Assembly: GCA_028690725.1 (NCBI GenBank)
Contig: JAQVAR010000032.1
Location: 1 to 8,302, forward strand
Direction: 5' to 3'
Length of the DNA: 8,302 bases
Origin: Candidatus Iainarchaeum sp.
Lineage (GTDB): Archaea > Iainarchaeota > Iainarchaeia > Iainarchaeales > JAAZKV01
Shown here: piece by piece, positions 6,001-8,302 of the stretch
Layout: the number at the start of each line of letters is the position of its first letter
Position numbering within the stretch: position 1 is the stretch's first letter
Translations under genes and position numbers: made by a program
The notes under the pieces: generated by a model
The model's input: only the letters and a program-made list of their open reading frames with translations
Databases searched by the model: none
What the model was told of the DNA's origin: nothing

Positions 6001-8092
6001 TGTCAACGGAGCATATGATGGTGGTGTTTACAATACTAATGATAATAGTAATAGTTCTGGGCAAATAACTTATTCTCAAGAATCTTTTTCTAACAAAATA
6101 TTTTTTTCAGATAATATTGAAGAGGATTGTGATAACAGAGTTAATTTAGTTCTTCCTGCTTACAAAATAAATTTGTTAGAATCAAAAAGTCCAACACTTT
6201 CTTCTCCAGAAATAATTGCTTATTGGTCCCAACAAGATTTAGAAGTATTTGATGTTTTTGAAGAACAAGAAACAAGTATTGTTTTTGCAAATTCTGGTTT
6301 GAAAAAAAATTCTTATGTGACAATTCATATTCCTGTAACAATAAATGAGTATTCTGATGTTGAAGAAATTGATTCTTCTTTTGGTCCATTTGATATTCCA
6401 AGTAGTGATCCTGTTGAAAAAACTTATTCTTTTCAAATAAAAGTTAATGTTGCTCCAAGAACAGGAAAACCAACAACAACTTATTCTGATTCTTGTGAAA
6501 AAGATTTGTTACTAGGAAATACTGGTAATAATGCTTTGCCAAAAATACTTTTAGATTGGGAGTGGGACAAAATTAATTTTGAGAATACTAATGGAAAATA
6601 TTTGGACGCAGCACAATTTTCGGTAATGTTAAGCAAAAAACTTTCAACATTAAATGATTTTTTAAAAAGTGTTTCTCTTACATGTCCAACAAATTATGCT
6701 TATGATATTTTAGAAAAAATTATTCCAAGTGATTTTAATTTGTCAATTCCAACAACTTGTTTTATGCCAATGACAACACAATTTTATGATGACAAACCAT
6801 CAATATATTATTATTTTTGGAATAGTTTTATTGGCGAACAAACCAATTTTTTTGGAGGAGAACCAATTAATAGTATGGAAGGAATACTAGATTTAATAAG
6901 ATTTGATGTTCCGCTAATGTTAGATGGATATGGTTTAGAATTCCAAAGCGATTTTACTAGTTATTATTCAAAAACATTTTTGAAAGCAAGTCCAGAGTTC
7001 ATGGATAATGAAAATGGTATGTATCGTTATTTTAATAATTCTAAAAGATTTTATTTTACTAACGAAACAATTGATTTTAAACCATTACACGATTTTGTTT
7101 TACCAGATGTTGGTTTATATGAAATAACGCCAATAATTGATTTTAGTTCTATTCCATTAATTTCTGGCGGAGCATTAAACTCTTTCATAAGAGTTGATTT
7201 GCGTTTGAAAGAGCCAATTGATTTTAATTATAGTCCTTTTTATTATACTCCTTTTGATGGAGAAATTGGTTTAAAAAATAATAATGATAGAAGGTATTAT
7301 GGTTCTAGTCTTTCAAATAATTCACAATTACAAGTGGCTATGGCAGAACCATTATTATTAAAAAATGATCAAACTGATTCGCTTGTCAAAATAAATTCTG
7401 TTTCAATAAATGATTTCTACTTATTAAATTCTTTTGATTCCAAAAGAGGAAAAATATTAGACTATTCTTTTATTGATAAACCAAGATCAATTTTTTCTCC
7501 TACTATTGCAACACCATTGCTTTTTACAATTCAAGGATACAAAGGTTTTGATACAGCCATTAATTATTCTTTGAATAGAAATGAGAGAAAAGTTTCTGTA
7601 CGAGAAAACAATTTGTTATTATTAACTGGTTTAAAAAAATGTAATGATTTTTATGGACAAAAATTGTATGATTATATTAACAAAACACCCGATTTTGTTA
7701 TTGGTGACGAATATGGTTTTGGTTTCCTAAATGTTGAGAATGATGGTGAAACAAGTTTTACTTCAACGATTTATGCCCCAGTAGAAGATTTTTATGCTCT
7801 AGAATTTTTTCCAGAAAATAGTATTCAAACAACAAATGATAATAATGTTAATGATATAATTCCTTTAGAGGGAATAAAAGGAATGTTGTACAATGATATT
7901 TCACAAAATGATTATATTAATAGTTTGAAAGGATTATTTGATGCAGTTGAAAAAGAAGTTATTTGTATTTCTAGTTTTGGTAACAAAGAAATATTTTATT
8001 GGCCAGAAAAAAAATTGTTTGAAACAAAAAATATTGATGGAAAATCATTACAACAACAAATAATTCAAGCAGAAAAAAATTGTTTAAAATAA
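3080..8092 (+). CDS. Giant N-terminally anchored cell-surface protein (1670 residues)
   Basis: I do not recognise a named family. A charged 25-residue N-terminus (MDVESYYKAKEKEY...) precedes one membrane helix at about 27-46 with no evident cleavage site, so the remaining ~1620 residues should lie outside the cell. Residues ~50-430 are beta-rich and look like three or four Ig-like domains ('ILDVSNSGNLKLDNPRVVI' is typical), with many N-x-S/T sequons. Residues ~480-980 are alanine/leucine-rich and strongly helical, with heptad-like stretches (EKLEEIEEKMVDVMDYLELAL), a Pro/Cys turn at about 617 and a nine-cysteine cluster at 816-838. Residues ~985-1670 are again beta-rich, aromatic- and Asn-rich, with scattered cysteines. 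No C-terminal helix or sorting signal is seen. A TTG at 3071 would add three residues; I prefer the ATG at 3080. Likely role: an envelope or cell-contact protein, by inference only. Confidence 0.85.
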   Translation: MDVESYYKAKEKEYDNSLFDSFPNRKIIALIIIILIIIFLFFLLSVQNDEKLKISFEDEEIAFAGSLTVNGELVETFSSNGRVILDSVNPSEKKRIILDVSNSGNLKLDNPRVVIVNNNGTIIAEVPTEYIIINPDGTISFDIDFSEIEDILDDDFVEGENYDFYFQITFTSDDDSEVVVIEVPYEVIFQEFSGSNCLLINKTSVSNPLRNGVLEVPLKLKIVCDSYQDLKASVNWETDVTGNVEILFSNNKGSLLTPEKSIIYSAPNVGEYEATIFYTPNSSAKGKISKFSLDLSFEDSEEQILFFVPNENLEQCINVELVDSVIENENDNATIIIDSSKCSSQKINIFLCKDDSTCSNGSEGSINLSNSVFSLTPNSPIKTINITRNNIPGLYGVSVHASISGTNKVFVDEKEIFVKPTDELVFPKEFSVSLIGGKDSIRIRNTSLTEDVNIDTSVCTLYRNSFGSDPSQGLPILGAFSNSEEWINDLLYNSEKYSGRGFYQNAFYTTLPFISQVRTTAYYTAVQENAKIKQAYLSGKELVDPATDLVTTSNNALDAVNDLQDELSGVNQNADAQLASQIASLVTSLYSLYSDFLVLKTSVETANTSVQSLPTTCPASAASVALAKSKMTTATTNSTLLYSETLQILNTAKDLYTLYQQIDALANKSESIDAESAVENSETVNEKLEEIEEKMVDVMDYLELALQSAAIDSLESASQGHSNSKDYLELALLEMKDIESLKDDIIEAQLSAMDDLTVLGEDVDERTQLIIEGAKLLLDLIEMTGIAKAKLELIRTSVTVAQAELTTAFTAATANCTAYTACCSGLVSCPACCCTQCCVEAPLISASLGKVNSVLAEINVSYAGLMRAISAINLIYQSYQMYESLTASYYSELLTTQSLFSELIEDLYDFELLVINAISDLELAILAAENLSILEQYSSEASGYVDSFALYNEFGEYNKERLVGLIGSLVNNAFVNGAYDGGVYNTNDNSNSSGQITYSQESFSNKIFFSDNIEEDCDNRVNLVLPAYKINLLESKSPTLSSPEIIAYWSQQDLEVFDVFEEQETSIVFANSGLKKNSYVTIHIPVTINEYSDVEEIDSSFGPFDIPSSDPVEKTYSFQIKVNVAPRTGKPTTTYSDSCEKDLLLGNTGNNALPKILLDWEWDKINFENTNGKYLDAAQFSVMLSKKLSTLNDFLKSVSLTCPTNYAYDILEKIIPSDFNLSIPTTCFMPMTTQFYDDKPSIYYYFWNSFIGEQTNFFGGEPINSMEGILDLIRFDVPLMLDGYGLEFQSDFTSYYSKTFLKASPEFMDNENGMYRYFNNSKRFYFTNETIDFKPLHDFVLPDVGLYEITPIIDFSSIPLISGGALNSFIRVDLRLKEPIDFNYSPFYYTPFDGEIGLKNNNDRRYYGSSLSNNSQLQVAMAEPLLLKNDQTDSLVKINSVSINDFYLLNSFDSKRGKILDYSFIDKPRSIFSPTIATPLLFTIQGYKGFDTAINYSLNRNERKVSVRENNLLLLTGLKKCNDFYGQKLYDYINKTPDFVIGDEYGFGFLNVENDGETSFTSTIYAPVEDFYALEFFPENSIQTTNDNNVNDIIPLEGIKGMLYNDISQNDYINSLKGLFDAVEKEVICISSFGNKEIFYWPEKKLFETKNIDGKSLQQQIIQAEKNCLK

Positions 8093-8122
8093 TTTTGTTA
8101 ATCATTTTACTAAAGTGTTATG

Positions 8123-8137
8123 TTTTTAAATATTTAA
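8123..8137 (+). promoter_or_regulatory. TATA-like box for the right-edge radical SAM gene
   Basis: TTTTTAAATATTTAA lies between the giant gene and the next start. Transcription about 25 bases downstream would leave a leader of about 25 bases containing the GGTGAT site. It suggests the right-edge gene has its own promoter. Confidence 0.4.
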
Positions 8138-8170
8138 TGATTGGATTTTATTACTGAGTATTTATTTTTT

Positions 8171-8176
8171 GGTGAT
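8171..8176 (+). promoter_or_regulatory. Ribosome binding site GGTGAT deciding a TTG start
   Basis: GGTGAT ends three bases before TTG at 8180. In this frame TAA (8177-8179) directly precedes that codon and no ATG or GTG follows in the visible part, so TTG is the only start that fits both the frame and the ribosome site. Confidence 0.65.
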
Positions 8177-8179
8177 TAA

Positions 8180-8302
8180 TTGTCTTTTATTGTTAAAGAA
8201 AAAAAAAGTGTTGTTTCAAATACTTATGGTTCTAATTTACCATACAAAACAAAATCTATTTGCCCTGAATGTAAAAGAATTTTGGAAGCACTTGTTTATG
8301 AA
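8180..8302 (+). CDS. Radical SAM protein of MJ0619/Tes type, N-terminal part
   Basis: Forty-one codons are visible before the right edge, starting at TTG. After about 20 residues comes YKTKSICPECKRILEALVYE. The 'T-x-S-x-CPEC-x-x-x-I-x-A' opening is characteristic of the archaeal radical SAM proteins related to Methanocaldococcus MJ0619. That group includes tetraether synthase (Tes), which joins archaeol chains into membrane-spanning lipids. In that family the CPxC pair is part of an N-terminal metal-binding segment, normally followed by a 'CxEHG' element that would lie beyond the edge. The radical SAM core is not visible, so Tes cannot be told from other members, and I give no symbol. A second frame is also open here but lacks recognisable sequence. 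Confidence 0.6.
   Translation, partial: MSFIVKEKKSVVSNTYGSNLPYKTKSICPECKRILEALVYE

Noticed and set aside
6141..6436. Two overlapping antisense open frames
   Set aside because: Gln/Leu/Phe-rich shadows of the plus-strand coding sequence with no independent support.
8172..8302. Alternative open frame at the right edge
   Set aside because: It is open and could start near the ribosome site, but gives Lys/Leu/Ile-rich sequence, whereas the chosen frame gives a recognisable CPEC segment.

Overview
The window is a very AT-rich archaeal segment. The archaeal signs are a wyosine-synthesis radical SAM enzyme (Taw1 type), a tRNA-Tyr with the archaeal C1-G72 pair and a bulge-helix-bulge intron, no encoded CCA, GGTGAT-type ribosome sites, and several starts with only a TATA-like box about 26 bases upstream (leaderless style). 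The low GC, tight spacing and a giant N-terminally anchored surface protein suggest a small-genome DPANN-type lineage (Woese-/Pace-/Nanoarchaeota-like). That placement is inference; there is no taxonomic marker here.

Layout, left to right. A gene on the minus strand is cut by the left edge (1-76; start of a possible nucleotidyltransferase-fold protein). Next, also minus, is tRNA-Tyr(GTA), 145-333, with a 116-nt structured intron. Bases 334-572 hold no gene that I can support. They carry a second, exact 29-base copy of the tRNA's 5' end and leader, flanking hairpins, and a strong inverted repeat. Two further minus-strand genes follow: a PAP2-family membrane phosphatase (573-1424), and upstream of it a small uncharacterised protein (1450-1884) with a good ribosome site. 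A divergent intergenic region (1885-2012) with a 20-bp tandem repeat separates these from the plus-strand block: taw1 (2013-2972), a 1670-residue surface protein (3080-8092), and the start of a radical SAM gene of the MJ0619/Tes type (8180 to the right edge).

Functional links are loose. Taw1 modifies G37 of tRNA-Phe, so it shares the tRNA theme with the tRNA-Tyr gene but does not act on it. The PAP2 phosphatase and the possible tetraether-lipid radical SAM enzyme both point to membrane lipids. The giant protein would sit outside the membrane as a glycosylated envelope or contact protein.

The points most worth a second look are the tRNA-Tyr locus (altered elbow bases, competing intron folds, duplicated 5' half with a covarying hairpin) and the cysteine cluster in the middle of the giant protein's helical region.
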